This document shows positions 25,255-34,975 of a stretch of DNA of 56,043 bases, one piece after another (position 1 is the first letter of the stretch; every line of letters starts with the position of its first letter). This DNA is from an uncultured Eubacteriales bacterium (GTDB lineage Bacteria > Bacillota > Clostridia > Saccharofermentanales > Fastidiosipilaceae): assembly GCA_902373515.1 (NCBI GenBank), contig CABKML010000011.1, positions 1 through 56,043 of the forward strand, written 5' to 3'. The notes beneath the pieces were generated by a model. That model was not told where the DNA came from. It searched no databases and saw only the letters and a program-made list of their open reading frames with translations. The position numbers and the translations under genes are program-made.

Positions 25255-26682
25255 TTATTCTCCGAGCGACGCATATGGAACACTTTCAGCCTTTTCAACC
25301 CACATAATTTTTACACCCGGAAGCAATTCTTTTCCCTGCAATTGCAAATTATGATAATAATTCCAAGCTTCTTCGCGCTTTCCGTAATCACTGAAAAACA
25401 GTACACAAGCCGAACCGCTGCCTGTCATAGTCACAAATTCAGCTTGCGGACATTTTTTTAATTCAACGAGAAAATCGGCATAATCAGGATGAACCTGCAA
25501 CATCAAATCAGTGAAAGTGTTTTGGGCCGCTTCGGACAACAAATTGAATTTCTTTGCAAAAAAATATTCTCTCACTTTGCTGAAATCACTGCCGTAATGC
25601 TTATCCGGCCGAGGCAATTTTTTATTTTCTTTCTGTTTTTGATCATATAACTTATATGCAAGCTTGGTATCCATTGTATAGTTGGCCATAACAACGATAA
25701 AATACAACTTATTTTCAGGAATTTCCGTCTGCAATGTATCTGTCTGTCCGTTTACGTCCGCTTTCGGTACTGCTGCCGGAACTTTATAGGCCAAAGGTAA
25801 AATATTTTCTCCTATACCTTCAACTCTGGCTACAGCTACATCATCCAACAAAGCAAAAGGAACATCCGCACCTATTTGATAAGCAACATTTTCCAAATCG
25901 AAACAACTGTAAAAGTCTTTATATGGAGGTAATTTATAGCCGTTATCATCTGCCGATACCGCTTGCATCGCTGCATATATTAATTTGAAAACTGCTGCTG
26001 CATCAAAGCTCCCGGCACCCAAACCCGACTGTAGCGGAATATTTTTGGTTAAATAAAATGTGCAAGGCTTTTGCAACAAAGCTATCAATTTGTACACCTG
26101 ACCTGCGTTAAGCTCCTGCCACAAATCACACAATACCGCTACCGTATCCAGTTGTTGCGGGCCGAGGTTGTGCGCACTTTGCCGGCAATAATTAATAACA
26201 CGATTCAATAAATCCGGATTTTCGGCAGCTGCAGCTTTATGTAAAATCTGCTGTTGCTCATCCAGCACTTCTTCAAACTGCAACAATACGCGCCGCCATA
26301 AACTTAATTCCAACAATTTTCGGCAATATCGCCACGCTTTGAGGACCGAATTATCCGCTGAAGACCTTTGCAACATTTTCACTTGTTCGGCAAAATACGT
26401 ATTATCCTCTGTCGCTAAATCATCTCCCGCACTTATTTGCAGCTTCGTTGCTTTCAGACCGCTATCTTCTCCTTGGTCCTCAACTTGCAGTAAATCCAAG
26501 CATTTATTCCAATTCCCTGAACTTAATTGAGTTTCATCCGCCGCCACCTCAAATTCAAGTTGGTCCCCTTTTTGCAAACGCAAAAACATCGAATCAATAT
26601 TATGATATCCGCTGGCTAATGTAGTAGTTATGTCTAAATTCACGTTTATCTTATAACCGCATGCGGTCTTAATTTTAATCAT
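25255..26682 (-). CDS. ispE: IspE-like kinase (CDP-ME kinase) with a large insertion
   Basis: GHMP kinase of the MEP isoprenoid pathway, phosphorylating 4-diphosphocytidyl-2-C-methylerythritol. N-terminal KINVNLDITTTLASGYHNIDSMF matches the IspE substrate segment; the ATP loop PLQSGLGAGSFDAAA is at 216-230; GADVPFALL is at 271-279; and TMTGSGSACVLFF is near the C-terminus. The usual IspE is about 290 residues with the ATP loop near 95, so about 120 residues (roughly 60-185) are inserted in the N-terminal half. Start: ATG 26682 after GGAGGGACAG; the longer reading from 26715 adds residues unlike the family. Confidence 0.8.
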   Translation of the reverse strand: MIKIKTACGYKINVNLDITTTLASGYHNIDSMFLRLQKGDQLEFEVAADETQLSSGNWNKCLDLLQVEDQGEDSGLKATKLQISAGDDLATEDNTYFAEQVKMLQRSSADNSVLKAWRYCRKLLELSLWRRVLLQFEEVLDEQQQILHKAAAAENPDLLNRVINYCRQSAHNLGPQQLDTVAVLCDLWQELNAGQVYKLIALLQKPCTFYLTKNIPLQSGLGAGSFDAAAVFKLIYAAMQAVSADDNGYKLPPYKDFYSCFDLENVAYQIGADVPFALLDDVAVARVEGIGENILPLAYKVPAAVPKADVNGQTDTLQTEIPENKLYFIVVMANYTMDTKLAYKLYDQKQKENKKLPRPDKHYGSDFSKVREYFFAKKFNLLSEAAQNTFTDLMLQVHPDYADFLVELKKCPQAEFVTMTGSGSACVLFFSDYGKREEAWNYYHNLQLQGKELLPGVKIMWVEKAESVPYASLGE

Positions 26683-26724
26683 CCTGTCCCTCCGTCTCAA
26701 AAATCCCGGAAACAAAAAACATTT

Positions 26725-27660
26725 CTAGAAATATGTCTTAATAAAGCCTTCTCCTATAACTTCACGACTGTCCATAACAAAAACAAAAGCTTTATCATCT
26801 ATGGCCAAAATCACTTCTTTTAAGCGTGGAACCTGTTTACTATCTAAAACCGCCAAAAGGACTTCCGCCTCTTCTTGGCTGTATCCGCCGACAGCTTTGA
26901 GTCCGGTTACTCCTCTATTCATTTTAAACATTATATTATCAGCTATTTCTTTATTCTTTTTTGAAATAATATATACTACGCGCTTATAACTGTAGCCACT
27001 TAAAACCAAGTCCAAAACTTTGACATCCGTTAATAACGCAACAATGGAATACATTATAATTCCGCTGGCAGATTCGGCACCATCATTAAAATAGGCACCG
27101 GACAAAATTACAGCAGCATCAAAAAGCCAAATAATTACGGAAAATTTCAAACTTTTAAAAATCAAGCGCAGCAAAAAAGCAACATTATCACTGCCGCCGC
27201 TGGCATAACCGGAGCGAACAACCAAGCCGCAACCTAAACCGAACAACGCCCCGCCGAATATAGCGACTAAAATATATTCCGACGCTTCTACTCCGTTTGG
27301 GAAAAGCCAAGCTGAAATATAGGTGCTGACATAATGGGCGGCATCCAAAGCGTAACCCAAAGTCAGCATACCTATTAATGTTCGAACCAGCATTTTATGG
27401 CTGATAAAAAAACCGATAGCTACCAAAACAGGAATATTTAAGATAATCGATATCTGTCCGACACTGACATCAGTATGCAATAATCTGCAGATAACAAGTG
27501 ATAAACCTGAAAATCCGCCAACCTGTAAGTTAGCTTGCGTGTAAAAGGTAAATATAGCGATACCTATAATCATACAACCCAAAAGCATCTGCGCAAATTC
27601 TCTCACCGCGACTAACGGTGTACCAAAAAATTCATGCATTATTGTTTTTATACGTTGCAT
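26725..27660 (-). CDS. YitT-family membrane protein
   Basis: 311 residues. Five to six hydrophobic segments in the first 215 residues (YitT_membrane, DUF161) include the GGSDNVAFLL-type signature. A cytoplasmic DUF2179 domain (about 225-305: YIISKKNKEIADNIMFKMNRGVTGLKA..) follows. Transport substrate unknown for the family. ATG 27660 has AGAGGT in front. Confidence 0.88.
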   Translation of the reverse strand: MQRIKTIMHEFFGTPLVAVREFAQMLLGCMIIGIAIFTFYTQANLQVGGFSGLSLVICRLLHTDVSVGQISIILNIPVLVAIGFFISHKMLVRTLIGMLTLGYALDAAHYVSTYISAWLFPNGVEASEYILVAIFGGALFGLGCGLVVRSGYASGGSDNVAFLLRLIFKSLKFSVIIWLFDAAVILSGAYFNDGAESASGIIMYSIVALLTDVKVLDLVLSGYSYKRVVYIISKKNKEIADNIMFKMNRGVTGLKAVGGYSQEEAEVLLAVLDSKQVPRLKEVILAIDDKAFVFVMDSREVIGEGFIKTYF

Positions 27661-27706
27661 TTTTTACCTCTTACACATAATTTAATTTAATAAATTATCA
27701 ACAAGT

Positions 27707-28015
27707 TTAAGCACTCAACGCTTCCAGCAGGACGGCAATTTCACTTTTATTCATTCCGATACCTCTGCTCATTTTGTTGTGTTCGGGATTCCACTCTCTG
27801 ATATCGTAACGCTCGGCTCCACCGTTCCACGCTACAATATTCAGCTCTTTTTGCCAACCGCTGGCAGAGCGGCTTAAGACGGCAATATGTTGTTTGATCT
27901 CAAAACTGACTTTCCTGTTGTCGGCGTAACGAGTTGTTTTATTCTGAGCAGAATCAACCTGCATCGCCTCATTAACCTGTTGTTTCTTTGTTTTTTCTTC
28001 CATTGTAATTGCCAT
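27707..28015 (-). CDS. PC4-like single-stranded DNA-binding protein (YdbC type)
   Basis: 102 residues. The C-terminal 70 (VSFEIKQHIAVLSRSASGWQKELNIVAWNGG, in parts, then YDIREWNPEHNKMSRGIGMN) match the bacterial PC4/YdbC fold, which binds single-stranded DNA as a dimer. An N-terminal polar tail of about 25 residues is probably disordered. GGGAGATT precedes the ATG. Role in the cell not established. Confidence 0.82.
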   Translation of the reverse strand: MAITMEEKTKKQQVNEAMQVDSAQNKTTRYADNRKVSFEIKQHIAVLSRSASGWQKELNIVAWNGGAERYDIREWNPEHNKMSRGIGMNKSEIAVLLEALSA

Positions 28016-28104
28016 ATCGCAATCTCCCTTCTCTCAGCTTTCAACTGATGTCATAAGTCTAAGTGAAAGGAAAGAAAGAAAAATTGGAATTTTAATTCAA
28101 AAAT

Positions 28105-28620
28105 TCAAAATTTATTCGCAGCCCGGCGACGAATTTTACCTGATACTGCAAGTAAAAATGCCGATATAATAAGCAGTGCAGCCAAGCCGGCACTATTTTG
28201 TTCCGCTTGTCCGGTAGGTGCTACCTGACCGCGCTTAACAAACCAATCCTTGCTCCCGGCAGGAGAATAATAAGCTGTCAGGACAAATTTATTGCCCTTA
28301 GCTGCGGCTGAAGACTTAAATTCATGCGGTTCTTCGTTCAATTTTATTTTAGACAAATACCAGACACCCAAATAATTGTAATCGGTGGACACACCTTCGA
28401 CTCTGGGAGGCGCGAGTTCTTTGGCTGTTACAAAACCATAAGGAGCATCGACAACATAGTCTTCCTCCAACTCAATATGCTCCCTCAAAGTAATCAGGCG
28501 AAGATGTACCTTACCTGTATGAGCCGATGATTTTTGCTCCGTATTTGCCGCTTCACTGTAACAATAATTACTTGAAAAAAGCAGAATAAAAGCCAACAGC
28601 ACCGTAATATATTTTTTCAT
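28105..28620 (-). CDS. Secreted, C-terminally anchored small protein
   Basis: 171 residues from ATG 28620, which has GAGGTGA in front. Signal peptide at 1-25 (KKYITVLLAFILLFSS). The C-terminus has APTGQ, then a hydrophobic segment (LAALLIISAFLLAV) and a basic tail (KIRRRAANKF), the layout of a sortase substrate or simple membrane anchor, although a canonical LPxTG is missing. The middle part (beta-rich, VTAKELAPPRVEGVSTDYNYLGVWYLSK in parts) resembles listerial MucBP/surface-repeat proteins only loosely. Function unknown. Confidence 0.65.
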   Translation of the reverse strand: MKKYITVLLAFILLFSSNYCYSEAANTEQKSSAHTGKVHLRLITLREHIELEEDYVVDAPYGFVTAKELAPPRVEGVSTDYNYLGVWYLSKIKLNEEPHEFKSSAAAKGNKFVLTAYYSPAGSKDWFVKRGQVAPTGQAEQNSAGLAALLIISAFLLAVSGKIRRRAANKF

Positions 28621-28698
28621 TGAACTCACCTCGCTTTCGCTTCCGTTCTCTTAAATAGTAGCATTGAAAGCCGAGCAAGGGAAGTATTGACGCTGTTA

Positions 28699-30180
28699 TC
28701 AACTTTCAACTTTTTTATAATTATTTTTCTTTTCGCTTGCAGATTTATCAGCTGCAGGTATAAGCTTTTTCACCAAATCTCCGTTTTTATCCAAGTAGTA
28801 AGGCGTCTTACCCCGGGTGTAAAGTTCAATCGGTTCTTTACCTAAAACGGCATTTGCCGTTACATAACATCTTTTTACTTCCGGATGGCTCGGCAACTCA
28901 TACATTAAATCCAACATGAATTTTTCCATAATTGCCCGTAAACCGCGCGCCCCTGTTTTTCTTTGTAACGCCAGACGTGCTATGGCTGTCAAAGCTTCCG
29001 GTTCAAATTCCAATTTGACATTATCCAGTTCAAAGAGTTTATCGTACTGCTTAACTAAAGCATTACGCGGTTCGGATAAAATATTCACTAAAGCTTTTTC
29101 ATCCAACTCATCTAAAGTTACTAAAACCGGAATACGTCCGATAAGTTCGGGAATTAAGCCGAATTTCTGCAAATCCTGCGGTTGAATCGCCTGCAGATCG
29201 GAATTGACTTCTTTAGCTAAGTCTTCCTGTTGCTGCTTCTCCGCTCCGAAACCGAAGTATTTCTTACCCAAGCGATTTTTTATCACCTTGTCAATTCCGG
29301 CAAAGGCGCCGCCGCAGATGAACAGAATATCCTTAGTATTAACATGGATATATTCCTGATCAGGATGCTTACGCCCTCCTTGCGGCGGAACGTTGGCAAC
29401 CGTACCTTCCAAGATCTTCAGCAAAGCCTGCTGTACCCCTTCACCGCTGACATCACGCGTAATAGACGGATTCTCGCTTTTACGGGCGATTTTGTCTATT
29501 TCATCGATGTAAACAATGCCTCTTTCCGCCTTATCCAAGTCATAATCGGCAGCTTGTAATAACTTTACTAAAATATTTTCAACATCTTCGCCGACATAAC
29601 CGGCTTCAGTTAAAGTTGTCGCATCCGCAATTGCAAACGGAACATCAAGAATTTTCGCTAAAGTCTGAGCTAAATAAGTTTTACCCGACCCTGTCGGCCC
29701 GACCATAATAATATTGCTTTTTTGGATTTCAACATTCTCTTTTTCCGACTGCGCCTCAACGGCTGCCAGTTTTTTCTGTTGATTAACACCTTCACCGGGA
29801 ACTTCGTGTGCGCTCTTAGCTTCAGCTTCAAAACGTGTTTGGATGCGTTTATAGTGATTGTAAACAGCAACCGCTAAATTCTTTTTTGCCTCATCCTGTC
29901 CGATTACATATAGATCCAAAGCTTCTTTGATTGCTCGCGGATTAGGTATTTCAGCTAAATTAATTTGGTGTAACTTGGATTTCGGCAACATATTTCCCTC
30001 ATAAGGGACAGAATTAGTCTCCTGCCATAACATGTCGGCCCCGCGATACAGACAATTCTCGCAAATTGTACTGAACGGGCTTGAAAGAGCCATAATACCG
30101 TCCGTTATTTCCACTCCGCAAAAATCACAAGTCCTCTTCGTTGTTTTTCCTTTATTATTATCGTCTTTTTTTCTTGCCAT
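28699..30180 (-). CDS. clpX: ClpX, ATPase subunit of the ClpXP protease
   Basis: AAA+ unfoldase feeding substrates to ClpP. The N-terminal zinc-binding domain has Cys18, 21, 40 and 43; Walker A GPTGSGKT is at 161-168; [12 protein letters not shown] is the Walker B; and [21 protein letters not shown] is the sensor-2 region. A charged insert at about 118-152 makes it longer (493) than the usual 420. It starts 2 bp after clpP in the operon tig-clpP-clpX. Confidence 0.96.
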   Translation of the reverse strand: MARKKDDNNKGKTTKRTCDFCGVEITDGIMALSSPFSTICENCLYRGADMLWQETNSVPYEGNMLPKSKLHQINLAEIPNPRAIKEALDLYVIGQDEAKKNLAVAVYNHYKRIQTRFEAEAKSAHEVPGEGVNQQKKLAAVEAQSEKENVEIQKSNIIMVGPTGSGKTYLAQTLAKILDVPFAIADATTLTEAGYVGEDVENILVKLLQAADYDLDKAERGIVYIDEIDKIARKSENPSITRDVSGEGVQQALLKILEGTVANVPPQGGRKHPDQEYIHVNTKDILFICGGAFAGIDKVIKNRLGKKYFGFGAEKQQQEDLAKEVNSDLQAIQPQDLQKFGLIPELIGRIPVLVTLDELDEKALVNILSEPRNALVKQYDKLFELDNVKLEFEPEALTAIARLALQRKTGARGLRAIMEKFMLDLMYELPSHPEVKRCYVTANAVLGKEPIELYTRGKTPYYLDKNGDLVKKLIPAADKSASEKKNNYKKVES

Positions 30181-30182
30181 AA

Positions 30183-30782
30183 TTATCTCGTCAATATCTG
30201 ATCCACCAAACCGTATTTTACCGCTTCTTCCGCCGACAACCAGCGATCACGATCGGTATCTTTAATAATTTGGTTAATCGTCTTTCCTGTACGCTCGGAA
30301 AGAATACGATTCATCCGTTGTTTGATTCGTACAATGTGTTCAGCCGCTATTTCAATATCACTGGCCTGGCCTTGGGTTCCTCCTAAAGGTTGATGAATCA
30401 TTACTTCCGCATTAGGCAAAATATAACGTTTACCCTTTTCGCCGGCAGCCAGCAAAAAAGCTCCCATGCTTGCGGCCATACCCATACAAATGGTTGAAAC
30501 AGCAGGCTTGATGTACTGCATAGTATCGAAAATCATCATCCCCGAATGGATTTCACCTCCGGGGCTGTTGATATAAAACTGAATGTCTTTATTGGGATCT
30601 TCAGCCTCGAGGAACAATAATTGTGCTGTTATCAAACTGGCAGTAACTGAATTAACTTCTTCACTCAAAATTACAATACGCTCTTTCAAAAGACGGGAAA
30701 AAATATCATAAGCCCGCTCGCCTCTATTAGTCTGTTCAATTACTGTAGGTACTAATCCTGCTCGAAACATATCACGATTCAT
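30183..30782 (-). CDS. clpP: ClpP, proteolytic subunit
   Basis: Serine protease of the ClpXP complex. Catalytic triad visible: Ser105 (GMAASMGAF), His130 ([10 protein letters not shown]) and Asp179 (DTDRDR). Length 199 is standard. Upstream is a hairpin that separates it from tig. Confidence 0.97.
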   Translation of the reverse strand: MNRDMFRAGLVPTVIEQTNRGERAYDIFSRLLKERIVILSEEVNSVTASLITAQLLFLEAEDPNKDIQFYINSPGGEIHSGMMIFDTMQYIKPAVSTICMGMAASMGAFLLAAGEKGKRYILPNAEVMIHQPLGGTQGQASDIEIAAEHIVRIKQRMNRILSERTGKTINQIIKDTDRDRWLSAEEAVKYGLVDQILTR

Positions 30783-30824
30783 TAGCTTTCTCCTTTACTA
30801 ATATAACAAAATCTGCTTATAACA

Positions 30825-30876
30825 AAAGTCTTCAAGATAACCAAGGTCTTACCACACAGTTAACATTGAAGACTTT
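30825..30876 (-). terminator. Hairpin between tig and clpP
   Basis: 11-bp inverted repeat AAAGTCTTCAA/TTGAAGACTTT with a 30-nt loop. The T run after it is short and broken (TTTTGTTAT on the minus strand), so it may be a weak terminator, an attenuator lowering clpPX expression, or an mRNA-protecting stem. Confidence 0.5.
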
Positions 30877-30901
30877 GTTCGGATTAAAAAACGACTTTTT
30901 A

Positions 30902-32209
30902 TTAAAGCTTAATCTCTTCTGTCGGTGCGATGCTGACAGCTTTACTGCACAAAAGTGCGCTAACTTTACGCAATAAAGCTCCGTTCATTAATCGATCGAC
31001 GTTTTCTCCTAATTGCTGTTTAAGCATCGCAGCTGTCATGCTGTAACGTTTAGCAATTTTCTCCAATTCGGCATCCTTTTCTTCTTCAGTCAACGTAATG
31101 TTTTCCTTTTTAATAATTGCTTTCAGCACCAATTCGGTCTTGACATGAATTTTAGCACTTGACTCGATCGACTTGCGGTAATCTTCCATGCTTTGACCGC
31201 TATATTGCAACAGTTGTGCAAGTTCCAGTCCCTGAGCCTTAAACTGACGGGCCTGCTGTTCGACCAAATCGTCCAACTCATTCTCAACCATAACTTGCGG
31301 CACGTCAACTTCGGCTGCATCCACAACCGCTTTCAGAACGTTGTTTTCGTATTCCTGCTTACAACGTTCGGCGTTGGATTTCTCCAATTTTTTTCTAATG
31401 TCTTCTTTATAAGCTGCCAATGTGTCGAACTCCGAAACATCCTTGGCGAATTCATCATCCAGCACCGGTACTTCTCTCTTCTTGATAGCGTGAATTACAA
31501 CCTTAAAGACAGCATCTTTACCTGCCAGATGTTCTGCATGATATTCTTTCGGGAAAGTTACATGAACATCGAATTCATCATTAATATTGTGGCCGATAAT
31601 CTGCTCCTCGAATCCGGGAATAAAGGAATTGGAACCGATTGTTAAATCGTACTTTTCAGCTTTACCGCCTTCAAATTCAACACCGTCAACGCTGCCTGTG
31701 TAGTCAATATTAACTATGTCGTTATTCTCCACCGGGCGATCTTCCACCGGTACCGTTCTTGCAGAACGTTGCTGTACCTGCTTGAGTTCAGCCTCAACCT
31801 GCTCATCTTTAACAGTCTCATCCGGTTTGACGGCTTCCACGCCGAAATATTTTCCCAGTTTTACTTCAGGTGTTAATGTCAATTTCAAAGAAAAAACCGT
31901 GTCGGCTTTAGAACCGATAGCTTTAACATCCAACTCCGGACGTGTAATAACTTCCAAGCCCTCTGCGGCAATAGCTTGCGGCAAATGTTCATCCAGCAAA
32001 AGATTAATGGCCTCTTCGTAGAGCGCTTGCTCTCCGTATGCCTGCAAAACCATAGCAAAAGGTGCTTTACCTTTACGGAAACCGTTGATACGGAATTGAT
32101 TCTTGCAGCGATTGTATGCTTTAGGCAATACGGCTTTGAACTCATCAGGTGTAAAGGTTAACTGTAAAGTGCCTAAATTCTTTTCTTGTTTTGTAAATTC
32201 AGTTTGCAT
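30902..32209 (-). CDS. tig: Trigger factor
   Basis: Ribosome-associated peptidyl-prolyl isomerase and chaperone. The N-terminal ribosome-binding domain has the signature GFRKGKAP (GFRxGKxP). An FKBP-type domain (about 160-245: DRPVENNDIVNIDYTGSVDGVEFEGG in parts) and a helical C-domain follow. Start ATG 32209, preceded by GGAGGAAAGAG; the longer reading from 32230 has no SD. Length 435 is typical. Confidence 0.95.
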   Translation of the reverse strand: MQTEFTKQEKNLGTLQLTFTPDEFKAVLPKAYNRCKNQFRINGFRKGKAPFAMVLQAYGEQALYEEAINLLLDEHLPQAIAAEGLEVITRPELDVKAIGSKADTVFSLKLTLTPEVKLGKYFGVEAVKPDETVKDEQVEAELKQVQQRSARTVPVEDRPVENNDIVNIDYTGSVDGVEFEGGKAEKYDLTIGSNSFIPGFEEQIIGHNINDEFDVHVTFPKEYHAEHLAGKDAVFKVVIHAIKKREVPVLDDEFAKDVSEFDTLAAYKEDIRKKLEKSNAERCKQEYENNVLKAVVDAAEVDVPQVMVENELDDLVEQQARQFKAQGLELAQLLQYSGQSMEDYRKSIESSAKIHVKTELVLKAIIKKENITLTEEEKDAELEKIAKRYSMTAAMLKQQLGENVDRLMNGALLRKVSALLCSKAVSIAPTEEIKL

Positions 32210-32282
32210 TGTTTCTCTTTCCTCCAGCAAACGCCTATTAAATTAGTAATACAGCGCAATCAGCCATCAAATGTGCTTTCTA

Positions 32283-32311
32283 ATAGTAACACAATCGCAT
32301 TTACCTGTAAA
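32283..32311 (-). promoter_or_regulatory. Candidate promoter of tig-clpP-clpX
   Basis: Minus strand TTTACA, 17 bp, TACTAT, about 75 bp before the tig start. No CIRCE or CtsR operator was seen nearby. Confidence 0.5.
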
Positions 32312-32409
32312 TTATTCACAATATTGGCAATCTCACAATTGTTAATTTTAAGTTAACATTACGGGCGGCAGCAACGGAAAATTCAGCGAAAGCGACAATT
32401 ACGCCCGTT

Positions 32410-33033
32410 TTAATCGTTCTTTTTTTGCTCCTGCTGAAATTTAATTAATCTTTTAGCTTTTTCCGTCTGATAAATCCGCAGCAATTCGGTAGCACATTGC
32501 CCCACTTCGTTATTGACAACAATATAATCGAACTCTTTTGACTGTTCAAGTTCCCTATCAGCCCGAGCCAAACGCTCCTTGACAACTTCAAAAGTCTCCG
32601 TTCCCCGGCCTATAAGCCGTTGCTTCAACTCGTTGAAATTCGGCGGCATAATGAAAATTGTTACCGTTTCATTCGGAAAAAAGCGTTTAACATTCAGGCT
32701 GCCCTTAACAGTAATGTCCAAAGCAATATCTTTGCCTTCTTCCAAGCATTTAGCTACAGCCTGTCTGGGGGTACCGTAATAATTACCGCAAAAAGTATCA
32801 TATTCAATAATTTCGTCGTTTTTCAAATAATCGTTAAATTGCTGCTCACTTATAAAGTAATAGTGAATTCCTTCAATTTCGTTCGGACGCGGTTTTCTGG
32901 TAGTTGCCGAGACGGACAGCTTTATTGCGGGACACATTTTACGCAAAGCGGCGATACAAGTGCCTTTACCGACTCCCGACGGCCCGGAAACGGCCAAAAT
33001 TATCGGAAAATTATGCTCATTTGCCATACTCAT
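32410..33033 (-). CDS. gmk: Guanylate kinase
   Basis: Phosphorylates GMP to GDP. P-loop SGPSGVGKGT near residue 14, then SVSATTRKPRPNEIEG and the GMP-binding EYDTFCGNYYGTP. Length 207 is typical. It starts immediately after remA. rpoZ, which commonly follows gmk in Bacillota, is not next here; about 180 bp of non-coding DNA with the tig promoter follows. Confidence 0.96.
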   Translation of the reverse strand: MSMANEHNFPIILAVSGPSGVGKGTCIAALRKMCPAIKLSVSATTRKPRPNEIEGIHYYFISEQQFNDYLKNDEIIEYDTFCGNYYGTPRQAVAKCLEEGKDIALDITVKGSLNVKRFFPNETVTIFIMPPNFNELKQRLIGRGTETFEVVKERLARADRELEQSKEFDYIVVNNEVGQCATELLRIYQTEKAKRLIKFQQEQKKND

Positions 33034-33034
33034 T

Positions 33035-33328
33035 TTAATTTTTTCCTTCCATATCTTCTTGATTCTGCGATGTATCGGTCTTGCTCAAGCGTTGCATCAC
33101 GGCTTCAGGTGTTAAAGCCGAGAGAACGATATGATCGGAGTCAAGGAAAATAACGCTGCGGGTTTTGCGGCCCTGACTGCAGTCGATCAGCATTCCGTTT
33201 TCTTTACTTTCACTAATCAAGCGCCTGATAGGGGAAGAATCCACCGCTGTAACCAACAGAACTCTTTCTTTATTTATAAAATTGTCATATGCAATACTGA
33301 CAAAGTCCGCCGCCATTATTGTCCTCAT
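33035..33328 (-). CDS. remA: RemA/DUF370 regulator
   Basis: 97 residues, matching RemA (extracellular matrix regulator, DUF370): SPIRRLISESKENGMLIDCSQGRKT (in parts) and DSDHIVLSALTPEAV. RemA forms rings that bind DNA and activates matrix genes in Bacillus. It lies in the conserved yicC-remA-gmk order. The C-terminal tail of about 15 charged residues is an addition. Confidence 0.9.
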   Translation of the reverse strand: MRTIMAADFVSIAYDNFINKERVLLVTAVDSSPIRRLISESKENGMLIDCSQGRKTRSVIFLDSDHIVLSALTPEAVMQRLSKTDTSQNQEDMEGKN

Positions 33329-33360
33329 TTCCGTATTTATATTATTTACGCAAAATTATT

Positions 33361-34224
33361 TTACTCAATATTTTGCACCTGTTCGCGAATTTTTTCCAGT
33401 TCGGTTTTGTATAAAACAACAAGTTGAGTTAACCGTATGTTATTAGCTTTTGAGCCCAAGGTATTAACTTCACGATTAACTTCCTGCAGAAGGAAGTCCA
33501 TCTCTTTGCCGACAGGCGTATTTTGGAAGCAGAGGCGCCGCAATTCGGTCAGGTGACTTTCCAGCCTGGTTATTTCTTCCGTCGCATCGTGTTTATCGGC
33601 CAAAAGAGCTATTTCGCAGTAAAGACGTTCATTATAATTTTCAACGGTTGTATCTTTCAGTAAAAGTTGCAGACGTTCTTTTAAAGCTTGTAAATCGTTG
33701 GCCGGTGTCGTCCGGTTGATTTCTTTTATTTCAGGTAAATAGTCGGATAAAGCGTCTAATCTCGCCAGTATATCCCGTGCCAATTTTTCACCTTCCCGCT
33801 CTCGCGCCTGCACAAAGTCATTGATACATTTTTGTAAGCTTCTGTGCCAAAGTTCCGTAAAATCGGCTTCCTGCTCCGCTGTCAGCTCCGTCACTTCCTC
33901 GACTTGGACCATTTGATTGAAAAACAGACGAATACACTGTTCAACCGTCAAGTTGCTGAGCTTCTGCTGCATCAAAGCCGGATCCGTCGTTGTTTTATCG
34001 GCCGGCAGCATTTTTCGTCGAATTGTAAATTTTACTTCAATTTTTCCACGCTTAATCTTATCGGCAATCAAAGAACGGATTTCATTTTCCGGAATCAGCG
34101 GTAAAGCAGGTAAATTCAGGCGCAAATCAAGATAGCGACTGTTAACGCTACGCATTTCCACCTCTACCCTCAACATTTCATTGCTATCCGCGACCACAGC
34201 ACAAGCGGTCATACTTTTCAGCAT
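33361..34224 (-). CDS. yicC: YicC-family endoribonuclease
   Basis: 287 residues with the YicC N-terminal signature (SMTACAVV..EMRSVNSRYLDLRLNLP) and the DUF1732 C-terminus (GKEMDFLLQEVNREVNTLGSKAN). Members cleave RNA. It overlaps no neighbour, being 9 bp after the methyltransferase and 32 bp before remA. Confidence 0.93.
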   Translation of the reverse strand: MLKSMTACAVVADSNEMLRVEVEMRSVNSRYLDLRLNLPALPLIPENEIRSLIADKIKRGKIEVKFTIRRKMLPADKTTTDPALMQQKLSNLTVEQCIRLFFNQMVQVEEVTELTAEQEADFTELWHRSLQKCINDFVQAREREGEKLARDILARLDALSDYLPEIKEINRTTPANDLQALKERLQLLLKDTTVENYNERLYCEIALLADKHDATEEITRLESHLTELRRLCFQNTPVGKEMDFLLQEVNREVNTLGSKANNIRLTQLVVLYKTELEKIREQVQNIE

Positions 34225-34233
34225 AATTCCAAC

Positions 34234-34854
34234 CTATTCCTTTCTTAAGCAAAAAACTTCATAGCCCTGTTCTCGAAGCAGCAGTTTATACGTTAAATTA
34301 TCCTGTTCCGCTAAATCCTGCAAAAAAGCGGCATATGAAGCAGCTCCCTGTTTTTTCCCGATAACGCAATAGAACTTGCCGCCGTTTTCCAAGCGACTCA
34401 AGGCTGCTGTCAGCATTTGCCGGACTTTAATTTTCCCGGTTCTGATCGGCGGATTCAAAGCAATTAAGTCAAACAGGCGCCCTGTGTAGGCGGCGGCAGC
34501 ATCTGCCTGGACTGTCTGAAATTTTTTGACATTATTCATTATCATATTGGCTGTTGCCAGACTGCAGGCCCGGCTGTTGATATCGGATAAATAAAAATTA
34601 CTTTCCGGATAAAATGCCGCTAATATCAAAGAGACGGCACCCCAACCGCAGGCAAAATCCCAAACACTCCCTATTTTATCGGCAGTTTCAGCTGTCAATA
34701 TCGCTTTTAATAAGACTGCCGTACCTCGATCCAACCCGTTTTTGGAAAAAACTTCATTATCCGTTCGCACCTGCAAGTTAAGTCCCTGAAAAGTAATATT
34801 AATAAGTTGCGGCTGACTTATACTTGCCGGTTCCTGCGCAAAATAATGCCCCAT
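34234..34854 (-). CDS. Class I SAM methyltransferase (MTS/RsmC-like)
   Basis: 206 residues. SAM-binding motif VWDFACGWGAVSL (DxxCGxG type), then YLSDIN and the catalytic NPPIRTGK, the N-P-P motif of enzymes that methylate exocyclic amino groups of guanine or adenine, as in RsmC-type rRNA methyltransferases. ATG 34854 has AGGTAGTT in front; GTG 34878 is less likely. It heads the yicC-remA-gmk run. Confidence 0.85.
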   Translation of the reverse strand: MGHYFAQEPASISQPQLINITFQGLNLQVRTDNEVFSKNGLDRGTAVLLKAILTAETADKIGSVWDFACGWGAVSLILAAFYPESNFYLSDINSRACSLATANMIMNNVKKFQTVQADAAAAYTGRLFDLIALNPPIRTGKIKVRQMLTAALSRLENGGKFYCVIGKKQGAASYAAFLQDLAEQDNLTYKLLLREQGYEVFCLRKE

Positions 34855-34926
34855 AACTACCTGCCTGTTCGTTTTCACTCAGTGTACTACACTCATTCAG
34901 GCTCGGCAAATTGAAAGCTGTAGTTG

Positions 34927-34952
34927 AAAAAAGGCCGCCTGCAGGCAGCCTC
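34927..34952 (-). terminator. Terminator of queT
   Basis: 8-bp stem AGGCTGCC/GGCGGCCT with loop TGCA, followed by six T on the minus strand, 24 bp after the queT stop codon. Confidence 0.88.
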
Positions 34953-34975
34953 TATTCCGAAACTTGAATGTGGCG

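Noticed and set aside
32343..32406. Inverted repeat ACGGGCG/CGCCCGT after gmk as a terminator.
   Set aside because: The loop exceeds 40 nt and no T run follows, so I cannot support termination.
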